Source of the DNA: Heliocidaris tuberculata
Taxonomy: Eukaryota; Echinodermata; Echinoidea; Camarodonta; Echinometridae
Direction: 5' to 3'
Length of the DNA stretch: 64,000 bases
Assembly: GCA_025618425.1 (NCBI GenBank)
Contig: CM046833.1
Coordinates: 3,151,672-3,215,671 of the forward strand
Below, piece after piece: positions 11,601 through 23,011 of this stretch. Both the position numbers and the translations under genes were made by a program. Every line of letters begins with the position of its first letter. Position 1 is the first letter of the stretch. The notes under the pieces are model-generated. The model was given only the letters and a program-made list of their open reading frames with translations, did no database searches and was not told where the DNA came from.

Positions 11601-14600
11601 CTACTTCAGAACTATAAAGTGCATTGAACCAGGAAGTGAGCTGAGAGTCTTCTACAGTAGGGAGTATTCAGACCATGTGGGCTTCAAGACTGATCTCAGA
11701 GAACTCACATTTCATTCAGGTATATGGTGTAGATCACAGCTTCCCGCAGAAGAGTTAATTTCCATTATTTGTTTCCTTCTTTTTACTTTCTCTTGTTAGC
11801 CTCCTCCCTCCTTCCTGTTCTCTCTCTCTCTCTCTCTCTCTCTCTTTAATCTCATTGATTAAATTTCTTACATGCATCTCATTCACAATATCCCTTGTTT
11901 TCTGTTCTTTTGCACTGTGTCAATGTCTTTGTAAAATATCCTTTGAATTTTCATTAGTATTTTCTTCCTCTTTTTCAACAGAACATTGAAAAAAAGAAAA
12001 ATTGAGCCCTTTTATACGGGATACTGTATTTTCCGGCTTTAAGACCGCACCACCGCAAAGGCCGCACCCCAACTTTGACAACTCATTTGTAAAAAAAAAG
12101 TATGGGGGAAAATCACAAGCATAAGAAATGTTGCCCCCAAAAATCATGTAACGAAAAAACAAGGGCCAAACTTTTTATTTTATTGACTCTTTGAAGACGA
12201 TTATTCCTAAATGTCTTTGCTTTTATGTTGATAAGAATTTAAAAAGAGGAAGAGAATCTGACGAAGCATAATGCTCGCAAACACGTACATCTTTGTAGAC
12301 TAGTACCATGGTATGTGCACAGTTTCCCTACTATCAGCCGTGAATGCAACTTGCAAATTGAGGCTCAATCACAAACGAAATTGGAAAGGAAATGTTTCCA
12401 CCACTCTGAAAATCGTGAAGAGATCTTACATTGGTGCATACATGTACTAGTATTCCATCAAAAGTTCCCTAAGTGATTTCCAAAGACAGAAAAATACATT
12501 TACATGTACAGCATGATAGTTTCAAAGAGGAATTTTAAAATGTTGTCACAATGATTTGCATGCTGAAACATGTCTTTGCCATGATCAAAGATCGTAAAAG
12601 GGAAGATAGGACACTCTCCCGATTTTCTACAGGGTCCGATGTAACAGCCAGGTGAAGGGCGCCCTTCCCCATGAGACCACTTTTGTTAACATCAGAATAG
12701 GGGGAGTGTCCTATCTTTTCTTTTAAGATCTTTGCCATGACCTGAAATGTAGGATAAACGCACATGCCACGTGCCCTAACCATGTGTGCTGTGAAAATCC
12801 ACTGCGATAACTGTCCATTCTCCATACAAAATACACACATCTCCACGAAGGATCCTGCGAGGATACGACCACGCTGAAATAGCGCGGAGGTGGAGGGGTG
12901 CCATCGATCTCTACACATACGAGGGGTGTGCTCAAAAGACAAATTAAAATTTACAGAACGCCTATGTAGTGCTGTAACGTCCATTACAATAGCTCATAGT
13001 ACAGAAAATGCTTTTGCCTCTTTGATAAAATTGACCCGCGAAGAAAATTCGGGTATTTTTCGAGGCTGACTTCAGCACGTTACTCGAGCTCGATCAAGCT
13101 TCATACGAGTGCTTTGTCAACCTTAGAAGACCATACGAAGCCGTGCTTGTAATTATATTAATGAGATATTTAGTTATTAGTTCTGAATGATATAGTTATG
13201 AATGAAAATATTTCAATACTTGAAATATTAATTACATCGATAGAGATGAAGCACAGGCTCACTTTAGATCTAGTCCCGTCCATTCCAATACGTGTGGTTT
13301 AGACCAGGGTTTTGGAGGCGGTTTATTTTTGTCTGTTGTTGCTTATAGGCCACACCCAGACTTTGCGATCATATTTTGGGTGAAAATACCGCAGCCTTTA
13401 TGCTGGAAAATACGATACTTGTTTTAAATGACACTGGAAATGGGGTATTACAAGTACATGTCGCTTAAAAATATCATCATTGCAGTTTTAAAGTAAACAG
13501 TTTACCTGCCCCATGCCCCAATAAACAAACATGATGAGTTTGTCACCACTGCTTTACACTCAACAGATTATCTTGATTTCATCATTCCTGTACAGATGTG
13601 AAAGACTTCTCCTGTTCCAGCTGTGAGATTCATTATACCAACCCAAAGCTTATGCTCAGACACATCAAGCTTTCTCACCATGGCAAATCATCCAGTGAGC
13701 TTCGACCTGTCGTTACATGGGAAACCAAAAGCCAGACTGAAGAAAGTGAGCAATCTTTGGAGAAAGCACTCAGAGGAAAGGGCAGGATGGTCCAATGCAG
13801 AGATCATCCAGTCAAGCCTGGGGTAAATCAAAATGCTGGGAGAAGATATTCAAGCGACCTTCCAAAATTGGTGGCTCATAAAACCCAAAGCCAGATACAT
13901 GTATTGGAAAGCAAGGAGTTGGTGAAGAAGTCAGAATCAGGCAAGAATCTCCAACACAGAAATCATCTAGTAAAGTCAGAAGAAGAGCCTAGACTGAAGG
14001 TTTACAAGGAGACTGGGAAAGAACTTGTTTGTGCAACTTGTGGTAAGACATTTGCCACAGAGGGCAGGCTTCATGCGCACACAATGTTTCACAAATTCAC
14101 AAGTGAGCGATTACATGAGTGCCCTATCTGTGGAGAGATGCTATCCAGTGAATACATACTTGAGAGACATGTAGATAGCCATCGGAAAAGGATGTATCAG
14201 TGTCAGCAGTGCCCTAAGAAATACCTCTCACAGCATGCCTTATATTGCCATGAGCAGAATGCACACACTAAAAAGGAAAAGTACTACTCTTGCAGTATGT
14301 GCCCTGTCAAGTTTAGGTGGAAATATCATATGAAAGAACACGAGAAGAAACACAAGAATAAGAGAAAACAAGAGAGGGAGCAACAGACGGAACACTTGAA
14401 GCAGAAACTGGTTAACCTTGAGAGCAGGGCCACCCAAAAGCGTAAGATGAAGAAACCGAGCAGAGTTGTGCAGGACTTGGATGTTGTTGTAGATGAAGAG
14501 AATGGGGATACTTCCATCAAGGATATGCTCGGTAAGAAGATGGATTATTTCCAGGATCCAACGCTGAGGTTTAAATGTAAGTATTGCCCAAAGAGATACT

Positions 14601-15226
14601 CCAATGATAACCGTGTCAGGAAGCATGAGAGAGAGGTACATGAAGACAGGGGGAGGTATAGATGCCCGCATTGTCCTAAGCAGTTTGTTGATCGTTGTCG
14701 CTATGATATCCACCAACTGAAACATTCCACCGTGGATAAACTCTACAAGTGTACAGATTGTCCACGTTCGTTTGCTTCAGAAAGTGCCTTGAAGAACCAT
14801 TACGGGGAGCATACGGGCCTGAAACCGTTTAAATGCGACTTATGCGGCAAGGGTTTCGGCAAGAGGGACCTTGTGACCGCACACAAACGCAGGTTACACA
14901 GTGTTGTTGAGCTGAAGTTTCCATGCTCATCCTGTCATAAGAGGTTTGCCAATAAGTGGGACTTGATAAAGCATGAGCGTCGTCATAAAGGAATCAGGCC
15001 ACATGTGTGTGAGATCTGTGGTAAAGGCTTCACTGCCAAGCACTCTCTCCAACTACATGTTAGTGGTGTCCATGAGAAGTTGAGACCCTATGAATGTGAA
15101 ATATGTGGGAAGAAATCCAGTACCAATCATCATCATAATGTACATGTTCTTATGCATAAGAGAAAAGGAGAAGATAAACCCGTTAAAGCAGAAAATCACA
15201 ATTCGTTTGATGATGATATGGTATAA
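5345..15226 (+). CDS. PRDM-type PR/SET domain zinc-finger gene A (complete coding region)
   Basis: Coding exons 5345-5622 (ATG at 5349), 5967-6820, 7874-8287, 11479-11719 and 13596-15226 join in frame with intron phases 1, 0, 0, 1 and give 1137 codons plus stop. Order: Gln/His-rich N-terminus, Ser/Gln-rich spacer, acidic tract (about 386-456), PR/SET domain (about 460-590) and 12 C2H2 fingers. PRDM proteins are nuclear DNA-binding regulators. Some PR domains methylate histone H3 and others only bind partners; activity cannot be told here. The usual NWM-type signature reads DWL, a divergence not shared with gene B. Subfamily is unresolved, and the array carries no KRAB or SSXRD domain that would point to PRDM9. 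It lies tail-to-tail with paralogue B. Confidence 0.88.
5967..6820 (+). CDS. PRDM gene A, second coding exon (Ser/Gln-rich spacer)
   Basis: Acceptor TTTGACAG at 5966, donor AAG|GTATGA at 6821; 854 bases, phase 1 in and phase 0 out. It encodes about 285 residues of low-complexity Ser/Thr/Gln/Pro-rich sequence ending in a basic patch (RRRGNMEPAKRQREKLTK) that could act as a nuclear localisation signal. No known domain is seen. Gene B has a shorter Pro/Gln-rich exon in the same place. Confidence 0.8.
7021..7031 (+). repeat. Poly(G) tract in intron 2 of gene A
   Basis: A short G run in intron 2. Similar G runs occur at 5655-5664, 19597-19610 and many other intronic sites of this window. Confidence 0.6.
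7200..7616 (+). mobile_element. Three tandem copies of a foldback MITE in intron 2 of gene A
   Basis: Three near-identical units of about 145 bases, each running from GTTTCATCAAGTGTCTTGTC to AAGTTTTATGAAACAGGGCCC. The ends are inverted versions of one another. The same family appears singly at 22814-22962 and 28761-28909. Tandem amplification of one copy explains the pattern. Confidence 0.75.
7874..8287 (+). CDS. PRDM gene A, third coding exon (acidic tract and first half of PR domain)
   Basis: Acceptor TTTTAACAG at 7873 and donor GAG|GTGAGT at 8288; 138 codons, phase 0 at both ends. The first part is an acidic run of Glu and Asp encoded by GAG/GAT/GAA repeats. From LPEGFWYKF (about residue 460) it becomes PR/SET domain, with the family-typical FGPLDG turn and the border SSWE. 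The acidic tract has no counterpart in gene B. Confidence 0.88.
8327..9736. mobile_element. TA-flanked inverted-repeat transposon in intron 3 of gene A, interrupted by a second element
   Basis: The ends (CAACTGTGCATCC... and ...GGATGTACTG) are imperfect inverted repeats followed by TA. The sequence matches the uninterrupted copy at 24503-25350, including the blocks TGGATAGCTTAGGGTCTCTTCT and CCAATTCTTGTCAAGTCTGG. The second element (8539-9136) sits inside it. No transposase is present; TA target and CAGT-type ends suggest a Tc1/mariner-like non-autonomous element. Confidence 0.75.
8539..9136. mobile_element. 598-bp foldback element with TTAA target duplication, nested
   Basis: Arms of about 270 bases are inverted copies, from AGGAGAATGAAACCCTGGGG to CCCCAGGGTTTCATTCTCCTT. 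TTAA is present on both sides (8535-8538 and 9137-9140). The relative at 24503-25350 lacks this insert at the corresponding place. A sister copy lies at 56668-57191. TTAA duplication is characteristic of piggyBac-like transposition; the superfamily is inferred. Confidence 0.8.
9792..10643. mobile_element. 0.85-kb transposon with GCCCCCGTTCCACTATGCC termini
   Basis: The left end GCCCCCGTTCCACTATGCC has its inverted copy GGCATAGTGGAACGGGGGC at the right. The inside is unusually rich in CGTA, GCGTA and GATCGG motifs compared with the AT-rich intron and holds no credible reading frame. A non-autonomous DNA transposon in intron 3 of gene A. Confidence 0.75.
10680..11040. other. Intron 3 spacer of gene A
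   Basis: Contains a short tandem TTGGACCAAATGGCAT motif near 10684-10730, related to sequence at 55790-55830. Otherwise no feature is seen. Confidence 0.4.
11027..11432. repeat. Repeat with TTAACCCTTTCA-type ends; inverted partner in the 3' flank of gene A
   Basis: The ends ATTTAACCCTTTCAGGACAG and TTGAAAGGGTTAAA are inverted. The part from about 11208 to 11400 is found as a reverse complement at about 15290-15505, just after the gene A stop codon. Confidence 0.65.
11479..11719 (+). CDS. PRDM gene A, fourth coding exon (second half of PR domain)
   Basis: Acceptor GAATACAG at 11478, donor TCAG|GTATAT at 11720; phase 0 in, phase 1 out. It starts LCTKGNVLLYID and carries the PR-domain blocks SHIQCAKRKEDQN, YFRTIKCIEPGSEL and RVFYSREY. 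The matching gene B exon starts LCLQGKILYYVD with the same borders. The signature WM before the HVQC-type block is WL here. Confidence 0.88.
12025..13415. mobile_element. Degenerate 1.4-kb inverted-repeat element in intron 4 of gene A
   Basis: GTATTTTCCGGCTTTAAGACCGC at the left resembles the reverse complement of the right end (GCAGCCTTTATGCTGGAAAATAC). An inner foldback at about 12583-12742 pairs GATAGGACACTCTCCC with GGGGAGTGTCCTATC. No transposase frame is recognised. Confidence 0.5.
13596..15226 (+). CDS. PRDM gene A, last coding exon (12 C2H2 zinc fingers)
   Basis: Acceptor CCTGTACAG at 13595, phase 1 in, stop TAA at 15224-15226. Twelve C2H2 fingers occur as one (from CSSC), then four, a basic/linker section containing DMLGKKMDYF, then seven. 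Several linkers approach the TGEKP type (HTGLKPF). The last finger (CEICGKKSSTNHHH) is atypical but keeps its Cys and His. The first finger follows the PR domain directly. Gene B has the same 1+4+7 arrangement and the DMLGK motif. Confidence 0.92.
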
Positions 15227-15254
15227 AACTTCATATAAGTTTTTTGAAAGTACT

Positions 15255-15560
15255 GAATGAACAAGCGTCTTCTTCGAGACAGTTGACCACATTTTTTTTT
15301 TTTTGGCTCAATAACTTTTGATTCAGAGCTCAAAAAAATATACAAGATGCATAAGTGGAAAGAGTAAAAAATTTTGAACACACTATGTCCATTTTTGTTG
15401 CATGACCATATTGCGTTTGATGCCAAGAATTTTGTAAAGAAGAATAAGCTTTAAAATCCTTACATTGGCAACACACTGAGAGGTTTAAAATCATGATTTT
15501 TTTTATCCGAACGTTTATGTTGTAATAACAAATTATGATGGCCAGTGTCCTTGAAAGCAA
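15255..15560 (-). repeat. Inverted copy of the intron 3 repeat, in the 3' flank of gene A
   Basis: Reading the minus strand reproduces much of 11208-11405 (for example the ATGGTCATGCAA and GCATCAAACGCAATATG blocks). It starts about 60 bases past the stop codon, so it probably lies in the 3' untranslated region. Confidence 0.65.
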
Positions 15561-15769
15561 TAATTTCAAGTCAGTTTTTTTAATGATTAAATAAGTGTAC
15601 TGATTTATCGAGTGCCAAGTGTCAAACTCTTCATCTTGTACAAATTGATAATTTTATGATTAGAAAAAATGATGAATAGTGCAATTCCGTGCAGTGTGTC
15701 CTGTATGAAATGATTTTTTTTCCCACATATTTCATCCAAAAATGAAGATTATTACCTATACAGGGCATT

Positions 15770-16308
15770 TTAGCCACAAAATAAAAAGCCGTGTTTTGCG
15801 CGCTACTCCGAATCCGTCACCGGAGCGGGCAATACTTGCCATATTGCCCTCTTCCGGGTTTTCCTTATAGACCAATGTACTAAAAAGAGAGGGCAACATT
15901 TTGTCATATTCCACCCTTTTTTGTCAGTGTGCTTATCAAAGCGCATATACGCGCAGTATTGAGTATGTGTAATAATCTGTACAAAAGGCTTAAACAAATT
16001 TGGATACGCGCTGTATCAATTTACGTCACAATTGCTTGGCCAAGATTACATACATGTACCTGTATGAATAACCTGAAATCAGAGGATCTGACAGGCAAAC
16101 AGACTGTCTGTCATTGCTACAAAATAGGCATATGCATGATATAGGTAATAATAATAATAATATTGACTGGCTCTACTTTCAGGGAATATGGAAAATGTAG
16201 CCCTTAAAAGAACCACATTGCCCTCTCCTTCGACTCGGGGCAATATGATTCTGTTGCGGGCAACATATTCGATATCCCCTCAAGGCCAGTTAATATTATA
16301 TAAATGTC
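15770..16308 (+). repeat. Dispersed 0.5-kb repeat, first copy
   Basis: Matches 54335-54851 in the same orientation through the blocks CTCTTCCGGGTTT, ATTTACGTCACAATTGCT, TTGACTGGCTCTACTTTC and ATATGATTCTGTTGCGGGCAAC. GC-rich ends around GGGCAATA suggest a transposon; the class is unknown. Confidence 0.7.
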
Positions 16309-16439
16309 TTGATCTGACCATTGAATAATGACCAGTGCTCTCTGGTTTCACCACCTATAGTCATTGTCATATTAAGAGATTTTTTTGATTTATGGATGAA
16401 ATATATGGATAAAGTATGTCTTATTGGACGCTCTGCATG

Positions 16440-16663
16440 GAATAGACCTGTTCACAAATTATGCATACTCTTAAAACAAAGGTTGTTCTTGACAACCTGA
16501 AAGCTTGTCAGAGACTTGTCAGACATAGCAACAACATGCAAATTGGATTCCAAGTATTGTAGTTCATTCATTAATAACAGGTTAATGGAATACCTCGTTA
16601 CTACATGTAGGTCCCCAGGAAAGAAACATCCATAAATTTGAATAACTTTGTGAACAGGTCTAT
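16440..16663. mobile_element. MITE with AATAGACCTGTTCACAAA termini
   Basis: The left end AATAGACCTGTTCACAAA and right end TTTGTGAACAGGTCTATT are inverted repeats of about 18 bases, 224 bases apart. No coding content. Confidence 0.75.
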
Positions 16664-17756
16664 TGCCCAATATCATGTTATCATTAATTTCATTTTTCAT
16701 TCTTATTTCAAGACTTAATTCTTTTGATGATATTGTAAAAAACTTGAGTACACTCAGAAAAAAAGGGTCACTCTTTAATATTCAAAATTTTAATATAAAC
16801 CACCAATATAATTACAGAAAATCAATATTCTACAAACACCAATACAGATCTAGTGTTGAACTTTCACACTTGGATTGGCACATTCATTTAACTGTTAGAA
16901 GATCTGATTAAGAAAATTTCAAAAATGGAGCAAGTAGCCATTCAGATCTATGTTAATGTATCTGTAAGACATTTATGTTCAATATGGAGTGAAATAAAGT
17001 TGCATCCAAGATAGTTTTTCCCTTAATTTTCAGACAGACAGTCCTTAGTTTTGAAAAAGTGCAATAATGTACTTTGTTTTGGTATATTCAAGATAAACCA
17101 CAAATTCATGATCCTGCTTCTCATGATTGTTTTAATTTGATTCTACAAGATATCAAAATAAACGTAAATCTTCTTCTGGTGCAATGTGTCCACTTCTCCA
17201 TCCTGCCATAATTTTATAACCAAGGTAATCAAACAAAAATCACTTCATGAAATAGGATTTTTATTTTCATTTCCTGACTCGAAGAAAAATTTTTTATGTA
17301 GCTGTTTCATTTCTTACAGAATAATTCAGTAATGAAATGGATAAACAAAATAATGAAAAAATTGTGTAAAATGGTGAGGTGATCACTTAGCTACTCATAA
17401 AACAATGGCTCTATGCAGCTATTTTCAACTAAATTTCTATTGAATTGAATACTAGTTGGTGTAATTGACGCTAAGAATTTACTATTGATGCATGAAAATA
17501 TGGAAAATTTTACCATTTATTGTAATAATGTAACACACGCCTTGCCAAATGAAATATTTTAATGTTGTAAAAAGAAAACTGAACTAAGGCAGAAATGAAC
17601 TCTCATTATTCTGTATTAAACAAATGTTGCCAAATGGAAGATTATTGTTCATTGTAATAGTATAGAATGAATAGCATCAGGAAAATAACTGTGTGGTAAT
17701 TGGTTTGCTCCATTTGATCATGTTTGTTACAAGATTAATCTACAATTGTTACTCTC
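16664..17756. other. AT-rich intergenic stretch
   Basis: About 1.1 kb of AT-rich DNA between the convergent PRDM genes. No gene, RNA gene or clear repeat is seen. Confidence 0.4.
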
Positions 17757-17900
17757 CACCCAGGTGAAGTAAATGGGTACCTGGTAGGAACCTGGTAGAA
17801 AGAAATTCCTTGAATGCTTGAGCACTTTATCATGGTCGTTCAGTTAAAGCCGGGGTGTTAATATGATTGCAGGGCCCTCAGGGAGAACAGTATACTGATG
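17757..17900 (+). mobile_element. SINE body fragment
   Basis: CAGGTGAAGTAAATGGGTACCTGGTAGGAA and the following GAAATTCCTTGAATGCT match the body of the tRNA-headed SINE at 52023-52290. The tRNA-like head is missing here. Confidence 0.65.
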
Positions 17901-17994
17901 AGGCTACCCTGGGAAAACAGGACATATTATTTTTTATGTATTCTGTTATTCCTTTATTGATTTGAATGTTGAATAAAGTGTTGAATTATATATA

Positions 17995-18347
<353 letters not shown>

Positions 18348-18872
18348 GATAAATTTCTTGCACTCTAATAAAATGTTTCTGTAACTTCCTGTAACTATAG
18401 TCATAGTCTGATAACATAATTGAAGTACATTGCTCAGGTCTAGAGGACTCTTCGAATGGGGTACCTGCATGTTACGACAAATAATTTGCTTTGAGATATA
18501 TTAGAGTAGAATACGGACCAAAAGTTTTTATCTAGTGTACGTTACATGTATTAATAGTAGCCAATGAATCTCCTATCGTTTTCAGCAGGCAAGTTGATCA
18601 TTTTTGTGTTATTAAAATTGAAGTACTGGTATAGGTACTGAGGTACTTACAACATGTACCACAACTCGTAATGCACAACTCATAATTAGTTTTTAATTAC
18701 TCTCTTTATATTACATGACACTCTTTTTTCATTCTGCAATTGCTTGCCAGTAACTGTGAAAATGTTTTGTACATAATGTATATTTATTATTTCAGTGTAA
18801 TTCATGGCACATTTCTAATCTCATTGTTACTTTGTATTCTTGGTTGTTTCCCTTGGTTTGACCAAGGAGGTA

Positions 18873-19048
18873 CAGTGAAAACTCAGTATAAAGAGATCTG
18901 ATATAACAATATTCCTGATATAACAAGGTAATATTCCGGTCCACGCTCTTTATATTCTATTGTTTTTTTAACCTGATATAACAAGATTCCTGCTATAACA
19001 AGGTAATTTTGATGGTCCCAAGGACCTCATTATACTGAGTTTCCACTG
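18873..19048. mobile_element. TA-flanked MITE with CAGTGAAAACTCAGTATA ends
   Basis: CAGTGAAAACTCAGTATA at the left is repeated inverted as TATACTGAGTTTCCACTG at the right, with TA on both sides. Internal repeats of GATATAACAAGATTCCTG are present. The CAGT...ACTG ends with TA fit a mariner-like non-autonomous element. Confidence 0.75.
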
Positions 19049-19270
19049 TATTCGTCAAGCTTGCCTCCTTGGTTTGACTTTGTTGTTGTTAGACCCTTAG
19101 CCTGAAGTTCAGCTGTGGACATTATGTATATTGAAGTGATAAACCACCACAAAAATCATTGCAGCAAAGTAGGATGACATTATAAATAGTGCACTTCACA
19201 TTTCTCTATTTGATAACAGAGACTTGTTGCAGGCAAAGCTAAACGTACAGAGAGTCGAGACACAAGAAGT

Positions 19271-19446
19271 ATAGTTAACTTTGCATAAGTCGAATCTGTT
19301 GGCACCACAAAAAATAGTTCGACTTATGCAAAATTCAACTTAGGAAATGTAAATAACACATATTTTGTATAGTTTGGTCAAAAAAATTGATTTGATTTAG
19401 GGAAAGTTTGACTTGTGTGACTTTGAGTTATGCAAGGTTAACTGTA
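19271..19446. mobile_element. MITE with GTTAACTTTGCATAAGTCGA ends
   Basis: The ends TAGTTAACTTTGCATAAGTC and GTTATGCAAGGTTAACTGTA are inverted. A sister copy sits inside the gene B intron at 41844-42022, sharing the GTTCGACTTA motifs. Confidence 0.7.
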
Positions 19447-19630
19447 GATGTAGCTTCTGATTGGTCAGTCATTTGATGGAGCTTCGAATAGTTCCCTCTC
19501 ATGGAGAATGCATTTGAGAGGGAACTATTTGGAGCTCCATGATCTGTAATGTTTTAAACTAAGGCCTCCTCTTGCCAGTCATTCATATTTCTTTATGGGG
19601 GGGGGGGGGGATGATGTGGCAGGTTTACTA

Positions 19631-19678
19631 ATGATGGTAGATAGCACATTGTAAACTATCACTGTAATGGTAGATAGT
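19631..19678 (+). repeat. Isolated unit related to the 33-bp minisatellite
   Basis: ATGGTAGATAGCACATTGTA, an altered middle, then ACTGTAATGGTAGATAG: one and a half units of the 20.2-22.75 kb array, about 550 bases before it begins. Confidence 0.7.
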
Positions 19679-19701
19679 AAGCAAATAATTACTGTTGGTG
19701 A

Positions 19702-19822
19702 AGGTGATGGGACAAACTATCACTTCCAAGACGATCTGGATGTAGTTATCTTTATGAAGTGAAGCTGAGGAAAGATAGCGTATACATCCAGATCGCCGAG
19801 GAAGTGATAGTACGTCTCATCG
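19702..19822. mobile_element. Small foldback element
   Basis: GATGGGACAAACTATCACTTCC with GATCTGGATGTA is mirrored inverted by TACATCCAGATCGCCGAGG with GAAGTGATAGTACGTCTCATC. Arms of about 50 bases with a loop of about 20. Confidence 0.65.
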
Positions 19823-20220
19823 CTTGAAGCCAAAAGGTGATTATTTGATTTATATTCTACATCTGAAACATATAACTGGTATGAGAAAGACAATTATTGT
19901 CTACTTCTCGAAAAAGACATTTAGGTCCGAATTCAAATAAGAAGTTTTAAACCATTACATAAACCCCCTCCTGGGTGCGCACATGTGTTTTATTTAAACG
20001 CGCGAATGGGCAATGCATGCTTATTTAAGCTTATTTTAGTACGCTTATGGAGCTATTCGTAAAGGTAATGCACTTTCATTTTGCGTGTACCCAAAATATT
20101 GATAACGCATTGTGACTTTATATGGACTGAAGAGATCAGCGAAGCACATAAGTACTATGGTCACAAACTTTTCTTCTTTTGACCAATCTAACAGCAAGAT
20201 TCTTAGTATGTGGAATATAA

Positions 20221-22750
20221 CACATTGTATATTATCACTGTGATGGTAGCACATTGTATATCATCACTGTAATGGTAGATAGCACATTGTATATCATCAC
20301 TGTGATGGTAGATAGCACATTGTATACCATCACTGTGATGGTAGATAGCACATTGTATATCATCACTGTGATGGTAGATAGCACATTGTATATCATCACT
20401 GTGATGGTAGATAGCACATTGTATATCATCACTGTGATGGTAGATAGCACATTGTATATCATCACTGTGATGGTAGATAGCACATTGTATATCATCACTG
20501 TGATGGTAGCACATTGTATATCATCACTGTGATGGTAGATAGCACATTGTATACCATCACTGTGATGGTAGATAGCACATTGTATATCATCACTGTGATG
20601 GTAGATAGCACATTGTATACCATCACTGTGATGGTAGATAGCACATTGTATATCATCACTGTGATGGTAGATAGCACATTGTATATCATCACTGTGATGG
20701 TAGATAGCACATTGTATATCATCACTGTGATGGTAGATAGCACATTGTATATCATCACTGTGATGGTAGATAGCACATTGTATATCATCACTGTGATGGT
20801 AGATAGCACATTGTATATCATCACTGTGATGGCAGATAGCACATTGTATATCATCACTGTGATGGCAGATAGCACATTGTATATCATCACTGTGATGGTA
20901 GATAGCACATTGTATATAATCACTGTGATGGCAGATAGCACATTGTATATCATCACTGTGATGGTAGATAGCACATTGTATATCATCACTGTGATGGTAG
21001 ATAGCACATTGTATATCATCACTGTGATGGAAGATAGCACATTGTATATCATCACTGTGATGGCAGATAGCACATTGTATATCATCACTGTGATGGCAGA
21101 TAGCACATTGTATATCATCACTGTGATGGCAGATAGCACATTGTATATCATCACTGTGATGGTAGATAGCACATTGTATATCATCACTGTGATGGTAGAT
21201 AGCACATTGTATATCATCACTGTGATGGTAGATAGCACATTGTATATCATCACTGTGATGGTAGATAGCACATTGTATATCATCACTGTGATGGCAGATA
21301 GCACATTGTATATCATCACTGTGATGGCAGATAGCACATTGTATATCATCACTGTGATGGTAGATAGCACATTGTATATCATCACTGTGATGGCAGATAG
21401 CACATTGTATATCATCACTGTGATGGTAGATAGCACATTGTATATCATCACTGTGATGGTAGATAGCACATTGTATATCATCACTGTGATGGTAGATAGC
21501 ACATTGTATATCATCACTGTGATGGCAGATAGCACATTGTATATCATCACTGTGATGGCAGATAGCACATTGTATATCATCACTGTGATGGCAGATAGCA
21601 CATTGTATATCATCACTGTGATGGTAGATAGCACATTGTATATCATCACTGTGATGGTAGATAGCACATTGTATATCATCACTGTGATGGTAGATAGCAC
21701 ATTGTATATCATCACTGTGATGGTAGCACATTGTATACCATCACTGTGATGGTAGATAGCACATTGTATATCATCACTGTGATGGTAGATAGCACATTGT
21801 ATATCATCACTGTGATGGTAGATAGCACATTGTATACCATCACTGTGATGGTAGATAGCACATTGTATATCATCACTGTGATGGTAGATAGCACATTGTA
21901 TATCATCACTGTGATGGTAGATAGCACATTGTATATCATCACTGTGATGGTAGATAGCACATTGTATATCATCACTGTGATGGTAGATAGCACATTGTAT
22001 ATCATCACTGTGATGGTAGATAGCACATTGTATATCATCACTGTGATGGTAGATAGCACATTGTATATCATCACTGTGATGGCAGATAGCACATTGTATA
22101 TCATCACTGTGATGGCAGATAGCACATTGTATATCATCACTGTGATGGTAGATAGCACATTGTATATCATCACTGTGATGGCAGATAGCACATTGTATAT
22201 CATCACTGTGATGGCAGATAGCACATTGTATATCATCACTGTGATGGTAGATAGCACATTGTATATCATCACTGTGATGGTAGATAGCACATTGTATATC
22301 ATCACTGTGATGGCAGATAGCACATTGTATATCATCACTGTGATGGCAGATAGCACATTGTATATCATTACTGTGATGGCAGATAGCACATTGTATATCA
22401 TCACTGTGATGGCAGATAGCACATTGTATATCATCACTGTGATGGTAGATAGCACATTGTATATCATCACTGTGATGGTAGATAGCACATTGTATATCAT
22501 CACTGTGATGGTAGATAGCACATTGTATATCATCACTGTGATGGTAGATAGCACATTGTATATCATCACTGTGATGGTAGATAGCACATTGTATATCATC
22601 ACTGTGATGGTAGATAGCACATTGTATATCATCACTGTGATGGTAGATAGCACATTGTATATCATCACTGTGATGGTAGATAGCACATTGTATATCATCA
22701 CTGTGATGGTAGATAGCACATTGTATATCATCACTGTGATGGTAGATAGC
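20221..22750. repeat. Minisatellite, about 77 copies of a 33-bp unit
   Basis: The unit is AGCACATTGTATATCATCAC followed by TGTGATGGTAGAT. Variants carry GGCAGAT for GGTAGAT or ACCATC for ATCATC. Units lacking four bases (GATGGTAGCACATTG) occur at about 20245, 20508 and 21723 and divide the array into blocks with similar variant order, implying higher-order duplication. Each unit contains the self-complementary CATCACTGTGATG. Because 33 is divisible by three the array stays open in several frames for hundreds of codons, but it shows no coding character. It occupies the spacer between the two PRDM genes. Confidence 0.97.
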
Positions 22751-22813
22751 CCATGACACATTTAAAGAGGCTAAGTTATTTTCATTTCATATTGTGTTGA
22801 TTAGTGTGCTTCT

Positions 22814-22962
22814 GGGCCCCGTTTCATAAAACTTGTTATCAATAAGAAGTTACAGTAAGTGATATAAGCTACTGAAATCCTTGCATTGGATTGGCTGAGG
22901 GCAATATTTGTTGTAGAATTTTGAAATTTGTTATTGATAACAAGTTTTATGAAACAGGGCCC
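22814..22962. mobile_element. GGGCCC-ended foldback MITE
   Basis: GGGCCCCGTTTCATAAAACTTGTTATC at the left and its inverted form ATAACAAGTTTTATGAAACAGGGCC at the right; 149 bases. Same family as 28761-28909 and the tandem copies at 7200-7616. Confidence 0.8.
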
Positions 22963-23011
22963 TGATCGTCAGTGAAATACATCATAACATGTAATAAGTT
23001 TCATACATGTT

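Noticed and set aside
12535..12984. 149-codon minus-strand frame in gene A intron 4
   Set aside because: Lies across a foldback inside a degenerate transposon; no domain or splice support.
14240..14725. 161-codon antisense frame with hydrophobic stretches
   Set aside because: Lies fully opposite the zinc-finger exon of gene A; no family resemblance.
20235..22761. Open frames of 340-754 codons in both strands over the 33-bp array
   Set aside because: The period is a multiple of three, so frames stay open by chance. The peptides are pure 11-residue repeats, and frames exist on both strands at once.
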